A stretch of DNA of 64,000 bases from Alnus glutinosa (taxonomy: Eukaryota > Streptophyta > Magnoliopsida > Fagales > Betulaceae), in contig NC_084887.1 of the NCBI RefSeq assembly GCF_958979055.1, forward strand, positions 32,217,544-32,281,543. The letters run 5' to 3'. Position numbers and translations under genes: made by a program. The notes beneath the pieces were generated by a model. That model made no database searches, was not told the DNA's origin, and saw nothing but the letters and a program-made list of their open reading frames with translations. Shown piece by piece: positions 29,401-36,335 of the stretch. Every line of letters begins with the position of its first letter. The stretch's first letter is position 1.

Positions 29401-32400
29401 CTAGACCCATCTTGCTGGGCCAAAGCAGGATGAGCGAAGAAAACCGAATTCTCCACCGGAGAAGAACCCCCCATCAACGACGAGCTTGACTTGAACACCG
29501 GAAGAGTAGAAGACGACCCGTCCAAGGCTTCCGGCGCCGAAGAACCCAATCCCGACATTTCAGAGTCCAACCCCGCTTCGTTGAGTCCACAAACCTTATC
29601 CGGGAAAGACCTCTTAGCCTTCTTGGGGTTGGGCTTAAGGCCCAACTTCCTAGAACCATCCCTACAACGTGGCCTTCTAAGCACAGCAGATGAGAACCTG
29701 CACTGGCCCAGTTTCAGCCCAACAGAAGAAATCCTGTTCCAGCCCACGTTAGACCCACTCACCCAATCCAGCCATACACCAACCTGCTCGAGGATCTTTC
29801 TGCAGAATGAGACGTCGCAGTCCCTTGTTCTGCACTCTCTGCCTTTTCGAACACTGGAGCCATCGACACAAAGGTCTTTACCCACCGGATCAAAATGGTT
29901 TCTCTCCCAAGCAGAACAGTCCACCACCCGCAGGACTATCGCGCAAGACCACTCCTTTATCGGGAATTGCTCCTCCTCGCACCAGGCCACCTCCTCCTGC
30001 GAGACCAGAATCCAGCCACCAAGAGCATGGATGGTTGGCGGCGAGCGAACCGCCTTCGCGAAAGACAGTGGACCCGCTGCATTTCCCATACAATCCCCCA
30101 CCTTCTTCCCCCTTACCTTCTCCTCCGGCGAGGAAACACCGAACCCGTACCCTACCGAAGAACCAAGAAATTCTATAGCCTTATGCAACTCACTAATAAA
30201 CTTAAGCCAACCCCAACCACTCCGCCCCTCAGGAATACGAAGGAACCCTCTCTGAACGCCCACCCCATAGACCGCTACCTCCACAAACTGGCAATTAGTG
30301 TTACCTCCAATACGAACTATCGTCACCTTCGCCCCCTCCCTGAAAGATTTGACAAAATCAGACAGACCATGACCACCCATCAACACCTCCATAGTCGAAA
30401 CCAGCCATTCGATGCACTGGTTACTAAGGAGTACCGCACCATAATAAAATTTCCGCTTTTCTTCCACCCTTAGCACTGACGCCCCTTCAATAACTGAGAA
30501 AGCAAACGCTTTTGCCTCCACCAGAAATCGTCTATCCATCCCTCAACTTCTCACCATGTCCAAGTTCCCGGAGAGAGAACCGAATAATAAAATATCCATC
30601 AACTCTAGACTAGTTGTGAATGTAATCTACTAGGACTCTAGAGTTAGACGTTCAGATTAGATAGTTTGTTTCATGTAAAACACATCTAGTGATTATCTAG
30701 ATGTTTTGGATTCTTCTATAAATACAACTACTGCCATACATGTTTAGTATGCAGAATTACAAACAATCTAAATCTCTATAATGCGTTTATGTTTTTATAG
30801 AAGAGAGGAGGTTGTGGACGTGGTTGTATTTGTCTGAAAACCTTGGGCAAAGCTGCAACGTGTTGAGTGAAATCCGCTCAAAAAATGTTACTAATTAATG
30901 TAACTAATAAATCTTAAGATGTTTCTAATTAATGTTAATTCTTAAAGTCTTAGTCAAATCTACCAATATCCAGTAGTCTAGTAAGATACTAAAGACTAAA
31001 GAGTCAGTAAGAGGGTCATCATTTAATCAGTCAAGTCTTTTCTGTCTTTGGCTATGGGAGAAGTCATGAGTGTTCTAAAATTCTATAAATGTGCAATTTT
31101 ATGCTTTTAGAGATAAGAAATGAAATTTCAGTTTCTGATTTTTTTTTTTTTGGCTATGAAACAAAGTTGTATTCTCTTCAATAATAGGATTAGACTTTGA
31201 AACCAAAGTCTGTCCACGGAGGCAGAGTGGAGTGATGGACTCCTCCCTCGCCTAAATCCATCTATATCGTCCCAACCTATAAAATACCAAAATTATTTTC
31301 TGTTTTCCTGGCCTGGATTTTCAAAAGGTCTTCAATATGGAGTTTAAGAAGTAAATTGATCGCAATACATTGACCACATCTAGAGGTATATATATAACAA
31401 CCAAGGGACTTGGAGTGTTTTTAGGCTGCTGAAATACATCTTTCTGTACACAGGCATAGATAAAGTAACGATTTTTCAAAATATGCTCTGATAATGACAT
31501 CTATTAAGTGATAATAAGTAATTAAGGGCAACCAATTGCATTACTGCAACAGGTTCATGACCGTCAACATGCATTAAATAAAATAAAAAATTATTCAGTC
31601 TGCTAACTGGAAAAAAAATTCACAAGCAAGCTACCAATCACAGCACATACCTTCCTTTGGAATGTAGATGCATCGTTTGCTCCTTTTGGGGACTCACTGC
31701 AATGAAAAAGAAAACCCACAAAAAACTATAATCAAAACACGAACACCAAATAAGATCATATTGATAGTTTCATGCAAGAATGACAATAGCATCACAAATA
31801 AATAAATAGGAGGTTCAATTCCACACTGATTGTAGTCAATCAGACTCTTTCACCAGGTTGTCTGGGTAAAAGGACCTTACATATTCATTAGAAAAAAAAA
31901 AAGAAAAAAAAGAAGAAGAAGAAGAAGAAGAAGAAAAAAAGAAAAAAAGTACCTTAGATGGTTCCCCATAGTATCTTTCTTTTTTTATATAAGTAATCGC
32001 AAATTCATTAAAAGGCGCAACCTACTAGAATATGAGACAGCAGCCCAAAGAAAGAGAGTCTTTTTTTTTTTAAAGAAGTAAAAAATCGGACCAATTCTCG
32101 ATTTAGGCATGTCATGCTTGTGCAGGGACATGCTAATCTTCACTGTAACATGCTCCAGGCTTAAAGAATAAAGCCTTTAATTCCAGTAACCCATAGTATC
32201 GTTCTTAAGTTGGATTGAATTTGTCAATTTAATATCCCTTTGAAACGTACAATCCCGTGTATTAACAAGATATACCTGATAATTCTCTTCGGCCAAAATG
32301 CTATGAGTAAAAACAGGACATATTGCTCTGATATGTAATGTGATGCAGGATAACAAAATAAAAAAGGAAACCATGTAAAAACTAGAAAAATAAGTCGCAA

Positions 32401-33869
32401 ATATCAAAACCACGTAATCAAAAACTCAAAATAAGACTGGTAACTGTTATAGTCCATTCTAGCAGATCCAGATTTTTTTTTTTTTTTTTGATAAATAAGT
32501 AAACAAAAAAACAAAAACAAAAACTCAAATTACACTATCTGACCACATTCAACACACCAATATTTATGATTATCATGAAATAATTAAGAGCTTATCTACA
32601 AGACTAGACATGACAGTGAAAAACAAAAATCAAGAATACAAAATTGGCTAGAATTATTAAAAAAAAAAATGCAAGGAAAAAAAAAGATTCAAAAAGGTAA
32701 ACATGGGGATTTGGTACACCTTTCTCTCCATCTGAGAAGAGCTTCTAGAAGAGGTACAGGTGTATGACGTGCAATCATTGCTAAGGAATCCAGAACTTGC
32801 TCATAGGCAGGGTCCGATGGTCGGAGGTACTGTCCATCCTGTGATTTGCCCGAGTAACAAGAATTTTTTTTTTTATATATAAGTAAATGCAAATTTTATA
32901 AATAACAGCGTAAGGTGCCCCTAGTACACACGAAGTATAAGAGAATTATGAAATACATTAGATGAATATCAATCTCTATTAGAAAAACAGCATCCACCAG
33001 TTGTTTTGCATGGTTTAATATGTAAAGAAAATGCATTTAATAATAATACCAAGTAGAGATTTTACATGAATAACTAATCAAAGAGAATAAATCATTGTTG
33101 TCCATATGATACACATACCAATGAAGAGAAGTAGAAAGAGTAATGCTAGAAACCACACTTTTATCCATCATTATCCCACTCTGCTGACGTGGTTGTGCCA
33201 ATCAACCCTTGGATCGTTTCCAAGGGTTGATTGGCACTACCACATCAGCAGTGTGGAATAGTAGTTGAATAAAAGCGTCTTTTCTAGCATTACTCAAGTA
33301 GGAAATATGCCATGAAATTGTGTACATGCTTTGACACAACGATTTATCTCTTGTAACCTTCTTAATACTATATCTTTCTTTCTTTCTTTTTCTTTACAAT
33401 GGTTTAAGATCAAGTATAAGAAATCCAACAAAACATTCTTAATAATTTTACCTTGCAGTAGATAATTTGATGTAAGATCTTGCTTATTCAAGTTTCAAAA
33501 AGAATCATTTTCATGTATGACTAAAATTATGTTCTACTTTGTGCCCTACTCTTTTTAAACAGGCCAATCCCAAATCTGAAGGAATGAGGATGGTTGTGGT
33601 AAGTTGACGGTGAACATCAAACTTGCATCTTATAGGTAACCTAGTTGAGGCATCCCATACTAGTGACGCATTACATCAAACGCCGAATACAATGACAGCA
33701 AGCAAGGGCCGGACTTTCTTTATAAGCTACACACCCAATTCAGCAATGAATTTAATAGATTACATGTTTTTCAGGGAGAAAAAAAATTGGATATCTAACT
33801 CGTCAATCTCGCCTTCTTCCATATAGATCTCATTGATGCTAACTACTTCTCAAGCAAGCACTGGGTGGA

Positions 33870-33918
<49 letters not shown>

Positions 33919-35249
33919 CGGTACACAGTTATCAGTGAAAAACCAGAAAGCTGGCAAGAATGATCTTCAGAGTAGTACTATCACCACTTTTTATCAAAGA
34001 ACTCTTCTTCCAATAAGACAAGCATTCATATCACCTCTCCACCAGCAGATTCTGTACAGTAAAGGTTTTGAAAGGAGCTAACTAGAGGGGCCCTGAAAAT
34101 TTTTTTCAGAGAACAATTACTCCAGCATCTGTCCTATACCAGGAAAATCAATGAACACATAAGGAGGCCAAAGCTTCTTCCATCAAAATCTCATATGGCA
34201 CCCAGAAACTTCAAGTCACTAACACCAGTTTCAAGCATAACGACCAAAACCAGTTCACGCTGCCTCCTCTATTACTGAAGCCTATTTCATATAAGAACAA
34301 GTTCAGTACCGAGTAGACGTCCAACAAAGTTCAGGCAAAGCACCAACTAGGCTCGTTTGAGTGTGCGATTTTTTGAAAAATTGTGAATACAGAGAGAATT
34401 TGTTTTTTGAAATTATGTTTGGATGGTTTAGAAAACCTAAGACAAAATTAGAAAAAGTTGGATAAAATCTTAGTAGAATTTGATATTTGAAAAACAGTAA
34501 TTGAAAAAATTTTCCCACCCAAACATGCCATTAAATAACCATGAAGAAGTATGAAGAAGGTCCCACAGATTACCCATTCACTGTCTCTCATACTATTTCT
34601 ATATCCTCAGACCTTCAGATGAGAAAAACAGAAAGACAGTCTGAGCTGGTACCAACTCCAAAACCCTCAAACCGAAGCTTGTCCATAGTATCCCTCAAAC
34701 AACTATTTGGACTGGATGGTTTATATAAATTCACCATGTTTAAGCATGATATTCAAATGACCACTCCAAGTAATGTCCAAGTTCAAAAAGATCAAATCGT
34801 GACAGCTTGTGGGATAGGTACTTATGCGTACCACTACAAAGTCCTAGGCCAGTCTACACAAGCATAAACTTTAGCTCTACAACAAATGTATTGCGCTTGA
34901 GAAGACAATATCTTTGCAACTTTCAACCCCTCTTTCAACTCTATAACAGCACCCAAAAGTTAGAACCTCATATTCCCATTTCCAATCACCACAAACCTCG
35001 TGATCCAATATACAAAGTTACAAACATTGTCCTACATAGCATTTGGCATTCCATAAACAACAGCAAAAAACTACCACAACTAAATTGTGCAAATGGGTGT
35101 CCATCTCTGCCAAAATCCATGGCTTTTCAGCAAACATAAAGCAAGAATTGAACCTGTGCTTGGGCAGTTTCGATGCGTCTCCGAGCGAGCGGAAGGAACC
35201 GCTGCAGCAGAGCGTCCACTATCAACTTGGCAGCGCTCCCTGCCTTCAT
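5703..35249 (-). CDS. MOR2/PAG1/Furry-type cell morphogenesis protein (ARM-like repeats), complete
   Basis: Plant homologue of Drosophila Furry, yeast Tao3/Pag1 and fission yeast Mor2, giant scaffolds that act with NDR kinases in polarity. The plant role is inferred from the family. Exons in transcript order: 35154-35249, 32720-32838, 31651-31696, 26068-26140, 25928-25985, 23621-23716, 22385-22502, 22046-22312, 20256-20357, 19731-20088, 19519-19632, 18390-19021, 18056-18252, 11956-12178, 10320-10439, 8952-9725 and 5703-8771. They total 6462 nt, 2153 codons plus stop, with every phase matching and all borders GT-AG. The protein starts [20 protein letters not shown] and ends [18 protein letters not shown]. 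The N-terminal, middle and C-terminal MOR2-PAG1 regions appear in order, the last largely in the 3-kb terminal exon. The length equals what I recall for the Arabidopsis homologue. The gene appears intact despite heavy insertion of mobile DNA in its introns. Confidence 0.95.
10567..10774. repeat. 106-bp tandem duplication in Furry intron 14
   Basis: Two direct copies start at 10567 and 10673. They share ACAGAACAAA, TTTATGTCATTAGAACATTT and GAGACAATTTCAGGCTTAAA with only a few differences. The duplication lies upstream, in transcript sense, of the exon at 10320-10439. Confidence 0.9.
11100..11500 (-). mobile_element. Possible LTR-like segment in Furry intron 14
   Basis: On the minus strand there is a TATA-like GCCTATAAATAAGG near 11235 with a leader-like sequence behind it, and short direct phrases elsewhere. 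This could be the promoter part of an old solo LTR. No clear TG...CA ends or target duplication were found, so the call is tentative. Confidence 0.2.
11515..11568. repeat. A-rich tract
   Basis: About 50 nt of A interrupted by single G. It is probably the decayed poly(A) of an older plus-strand retroposon just ahead of the LINE tail at 11600. Confidence 0.7.
11600..11810 (+). mobile_element. Short 5'-truncated LINE tail with degenerate target duplication
   Basis: The hairpin is at 11739-11755, followed by TTGCGCTTTTTAATG, TTACTTATC and poly(A). It is flanked by ACATGATTGGGTT (11587-11599) and ACACGATCGGGTT (11811-11823), a 13-bp duplication that has since acquired two transitions. It is antisense to the host gene, in intron 14. 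Confidence 0.75.
12786..14700 (+). pseudogene. LINE ORF1 (broken)
   Basis: The open part 12786-13289 encodes [20 protein letters not shown] and continues to the motif [10 protein letters not shown]. After this, pieces in three frames continue through about 14700. It shares the WLVS and IPEGR-G-GW motifs with the ORF1 at 28944-30539, so both belong to one ORF1 family, presumably a nucleic-acid-binding chaperone. ATG 12786 is preferred because the longer open frame begins at a non-ATG codon. Confidence 0.7.
14682..17864 (+). pseudogene. LINE ORF2: endonuclease and reverse transcriptase (broken)
   Basis: The AP-endonuclease-like domain begins [19 protein letters not shown], with CFQEIK and [14 protein letters not shown]. 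Reverse-transcriptase blocks follow: [37 protein letters not shown] and an FTDDTLIFC catalytic-type motif. Then comes [20 protein letters not shown]. After about 17718 the zinc-finger region is missing, and the frame resumes at [20 protein letters not shown] up to a stop. A 152-bp tandem duplication at 15159-15462 breaks the frame. Not functional. Confidence 0.85.
15159..15462 (+). repeat. 152-bp tandem duplication inside LINE ORF2
   Basis: Copies start at 15159 and 15311 and share TCTCTGATCAGGGTCTCA, CCCGTATGGTCTAGGATTGA and TTTCTAGTCTCCCCAGATTG. The unit is not a multiple of three, so it also shifts the ORF2 frame. Confidence 0.9.
20358..22045 (-). other. Furry intron 8, no gene seen
   Basis: AT-rich intron. 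Apart from the homopolymer run I see only short repeats, such as the cccctat triplication near 21850. No coding sequence or recognisable element was found. Confidence 0.5.
20431..20475. repeat. T12 and G32 homopolymer run in Furry intron 8
   Basis: About 12 T (20432-20443) are followed by 32 G (20444-20475). In transcript sense this is a C-tract then an A-tract about 85 nt upstream of the exon ending at 20357. The length is likely polymorphic or partly a sequencing artefact. Confidence 0.8.
24031..24200 (-). mobile_element. LINE-like 3' tail fragment, divergent
   Basis: On the minus strand there is a CCCCGTGTACTTAAGG segment, an AATAAAAATTTTATTAGTTACC end and poly(A) (24031-24058). It resembles the family tail, but the hairpin loop is shortened to 3 nt (24102-24116). 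The 5' end is uncertain and may reach about 24430. It lies just ahead of a plus-strand tail at 24440. Confidence 0.5.
24440..24896 (+). mobile_element. 5'-truncated LINE fragment (zf-RVT end and tail)
   Basis: It carries a degraded C-terminal LINE coding region ([21 protein letters not shown], then a WRERN-like block with stops). The family tail follows, with hairpin 24834-24850, CTTGCGCTTTTTAACAAA and a short A-rich end. It sits in Furry intron 5, antisense to the host. Confidence 0.75.
25068..25200 (-). mobile_element. LINE 3' tail fragment
   Basis: Minus-strand tail: hairpin 25140-25156, GGGGCACCTTACGCTTTC, AATAAAG, TTACTTAT, then poly(A) seen as the T-rich run 25070-25107. It is in the sense orientation in Furry intron 5. 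No clear target duplication. Confidence 0.75.
26718..27360. repeat. Foldback MITE with long terminal inverted repeats in Furry intron 3
   Basis: The two arms are inverted copies of about 170-190 nt. The left arm has AAATATAAAAAAGCCCC and GATTTTAGAATAGCC. The right arm read in reverse has AAATATAAAAAAGCCCCC and GATTTTAGAATAGCC, then CACTTTTGTC-A-AATATT and TATTCTCTTAAAAACTAA in both. The centre is AT-rich. No transposase is present, so this is a non-autonomous DNA element. Confidence 0.85.
27614..28164 (-). mobile_element. ORF1-only LINE derivative, 5'-truncated, with 19-bp target duplication
   Basis: Flanked by a perfect 19-bp duplication CCTGTTCCATGTCTATCTT (27595-27613 and 28165-28183). 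On the minus strand the coding remnant reads [15 protein letters not shown] and [16 protein letters not shown], ending KGKAHMM and a stop. The 3' tail with hairpin at 27750-27766 and poly(A) follows directly. No ORF2 sequence lies between the ORF1 end and the tail. A second, plus-strand LINE tail is inserted inside its own tail (27643-27717). Confidence 0.85.
27643..27717 (+). mobile_element. 75-bp LINE tail inserted into another LINE tail
   Basis: CGTGTATTAGGGTTGTGCCC is followed by TCTGCGCTTTTTATTG, TTACTTAT and about 17 A. It interrupts the minus-strand tail of the element at 27614-28164 and so postdates it. Confidence 0.75.
28341..30600 (-). mobile_element. ORF1-only LINE derivative, longest copy, in Furry intron 3
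   Basis: The minus-strand element runs from a leader near 30600 through an open ORF1 (28944-30539) and a frameshifted ORF1 end (SSINYD followed by KAQVM-stop). A 3' UTR rich in TGGGTTT repeats follows, then the family hairpin (28396-28412), GGGGCGCCTGACGCTTT, TTACTTATC and poly(A) at 28341-28350. No endonuclease or reverse transcriptase lies between ORF1 and the tail. A flanking duplication was not resolved. Confidence 0.8.
28944..30539 (-). CDS. LINE ORF1 protein, 531 residues, open
   Basis: It begins [20 protein letters not shown] at ATG 30539. The N-terminal part holds WLVSTMEVL and [10 protein letters not shown], shared with the ORF1 at 12786. A long Ser/Pro-rich middle region follows. 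The frame stops at 28944, but recognisable ORF1 C-terminal sequence continues below it in other frames, so the reading frame is truncated relative to the family. GC content is clearly higher than in the flanking intron. Probably not a host gene. Confidence 0.65.
   Translation of the reverse strand: MDRRFLVEAKAFAFSVIEGASVLRVEEKRKFYYGAVLLSNQCIEWLVSTMEVLMGGHGLSDFVKSFREGAKVTIVRIGGNTNCQFVEVAVYGVGVQRGFLRIPEGRSGWGWLKFISELHKAIEFLGSSVGYGFGVSSPEEKVRGKKVGDCMGNAAGPLSFAKAVRSPPTIHALGGWILVSQEEVAWCEEEQFPIKEWSCAIVLRVVDCSAWERNHFDPVGKDLCVDGSSVRKGRECRTRDCDVSFCRKILEQVGVWLDWVSGSNVGWNRISSVGLKLGQCRFSSAVLRRPRCRDGSRKLGLKPNPKKAKRSFPDKVCGLNEAGLDSEMSGLGSSAPEALDGSSSTLPVFKSSSSLMGGSSPVENSVFFAHPALAQQDGSRSEVKTTTGMGGGLSDTSEFSSASPSLCTAVVEDPFASEWAAKPNLRSDVSVCDSTLCLLGGLGSDSKGFVGPSLGAAALGERIRLSLPMMADSGAPIYPSETQSVMRYQRKSKAKASKLDISLIDEAMTALRSPMTQCLGTSSQALVGTVV
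30601..31650 (-). other. Part of Furry intron 3 with LTR-like blocks
   Basis: Two segments (about 30605-30880 and 30920-31200) each contain a TATA-like TTCTATAAAT box and short direct repeats (CTAGTAAGATACTAAAGACT, GTAATCTACTAGGACTCTAG). They may be solo LTRs. No ends or coding sequence could be defined. Confidence 0.25.
31975..32060 (-). mobile_element. LINE 3' tail remnant
   Basis: The minus strand reads GGTTGCGCCTTTTAATG, AATTTGCGATTACTTATATA, then an A-rich end. This is the terminal part of the LINE tail without an intact hairpin. A U6-like sequence lies immediately upstream on the same strand. Confidence 0.6.
32081..32148 (-). pseudogene. U6 snRNA fragment (pseudogene)
   Basis: The minus strand reads TTACAGTGAAGATTAGCATG, then CCCTGCACAAGCATGACA, AAATCGAGAATTGGTCC and a T-run. 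It aligns with the conserved core and 3' part of U6. The 5' stem-loop is missing, one base is lost after AGCATG, and ACAGAGA is changed to ACAGTGA, which should abolish spliceosome function. An 11-nt A-tract follows (32061-32071 as T), suggesting reverse transcription of a polyadenylated or template-switched RNA. It lies in Furry intron 2. Confidence 0.8.
32862..32945 (-). mobile_element. Minimal LINE tail insertion
   Basis: Minus-strand hairpin at 32924-32940, GGGGCACCTTACGCTG, TTACTTATATA and poly(A) (T-run 32863-32872). It lies only about 25 nt upstream of the exon at 32720-32838, close to where the branch point would be. Confidence 0.75.
33139..33294. repeat. Short MITE, near-perfect hairpin
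   Basis: A 156-bp inverted repeat. The outer ends are AGTAATGCTAGAA and TTCTAGCATTACT. The inner arms GCCAATCAACCCTTGGA and TCCAAGGGTTGATTGGC flank a loop of about 5 nt. It lies in Furry intron 1. Confidence 0.9.
33873..33917. repeat. A45 homopolymer
   Basis: An uninterrupted A-run in Furry intron 1. It may be a retroposon tail, but no recognisable element precedes it. Confidence 0.8.
34349..34530. repeat. hAT-like MITE
   Basis: The ends GGCTCGTTTGAGTGTG and, in reverse, GGCATGTTTGGGTGGG are imperfect inverted repeats of the kind common in plant hAT MITEs. The interior is AT-rich and lies in Furry intron 1. Confidence 0.45.
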
Positions 35250-35660
35250 TTTCTCCTTCTTCTTCAGCTCCGACTCAATTGCACCCACTTCACACCCAAT
35301 AGAACACGCAATCAAATTGTAAGAGTGGGAAAAGATTGTGAATTGAAGAGAGAGTGCGAAAGAAGTATTACCTGAAGAATTGTGAGAGCGCAATGATGGA
35401 GGAGCTGCCTCCGCTAAGGGAATGTGTTGGAAACCCTCAGAATTAGACTCATAATTCGTTTTGGTTTTGACCAAGGAACAGAGAGTTCAGGAGGATCTAG
35501 CACCGAACCCTAGACCTCCTGTTCTCCAGCTACGATCAACGGGAAATGAAACTTTGATTATAATATCTTTCTTTGTGTTTTTAAGATTTGCTTCTGCTTT
35601 TGTTTTGTTTTCTTGTACAGAAGCGTTACAGAGCAAATCGCAGAGTTTCTGAATAAACAG
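35250..35660 (-). promoter_or_regulatory. Furry 5' leader with a possible 5'-UTR intron
   Basis: Upstream of ATG 35249 the minus strand has CAATTCTTCAG followed by a strong donor GTAATACTT (starting near 35371), and acceptor-like AG sites just before the start codon. A 5'-UTR intron is plausible. No in-frame upstream ATG is needed, because MKAGSAAKL is the conserved protein start. Confidence 0.35.
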
Positions 35661-35929
35661 AGTGTACTTTTATTTTCTCTCTTTTCTTTTTCTTTTTTTT
35701 CTTTTTTTTTTTTATTAAAAAAAATAAAAGAAAAAGAAAAAGCCTTAATTAAATTTACATAACATCATTAAAATTGTGTACAAAAGGATTACAGTATTTT
35801 GTAATAATTTTTTTAGGAGAATAATATTTCTATAGCCAATAATTCGTAGTTAGAATCCTAATGGTGTTTAACAATAACTAATACACTTTAACATGGGATA
35901 AGTAAAAGGGCTTCAAAAAACAAATATAT

Positions 35930-36335
35930 GAATATTGATACAATAGCACGGGACTATGAAGGTCAGGTGATTGCAGCTAAAGGCTAAATCATATGTGTAA
36001 GGCAGGAGCCCGCGATAATAGAAGCCCAAGCAGCATTGGAGAAGTAGAATTCAGTTGCAATTTGGGACTTCATAATATTATTTTAAAGGGAATTCTTTGC
36101 AAGTGGTTAACGCTGCAAGGGCAAATGACCCAAATTGGTATAGATACGAGCAACTGGTGGCTAATATACGAGTTGTTTTTTCAACTCAGTAGTTTTTGGC
36201 AAATTAGACATATTCGAAGAGCAGCAAATTATGCGACTCATGGCCTTGTTAAGACAGCAGTAAAATTAATCATGGATAAAGTATGAATCGAGAAAATACC
36301 TGAGAGTATCCGTGATATTGTTTTTGATAATTTGA
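35930..36335 (+). pseudogene. RNase H domain fragment of a retroelement
   Basis: Readable pieces VEFSCNLGLHNIILKG and FWQIRHIRRAANYATHGL match the usual RNase H part of plant LINE polyproteins. Stops and an internal frame loss show that it is dead. No poly(A) or ends were found. It lies between the Furry gene and AVT6 copy 2. Confidence 0.6.

Noticed and set aside
29491..30473. Long plus-strand open frames (254, 192 and 123 codons)
   Set aside because: They overlap the minus-strand LINE ORF1 and reflect its GC-rich sequence. Their residues (Pro/Ser/Thr-rich) show no family resemblance.
28331..30910. GTAACTAAT near 28332 and 30900 as a target duplication for the long ORF1-only element
   Set aside because: The match is only about 9 AT-rich bases and would require 300 nt of unexplained 5' sequence. 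It could be chance.
31808..31820. GGTTCAATTCC resembling a tRNA T-arm
   Set aside because: No acceptor stem, D-arm or anticodon arm can be folded around it on either strand.
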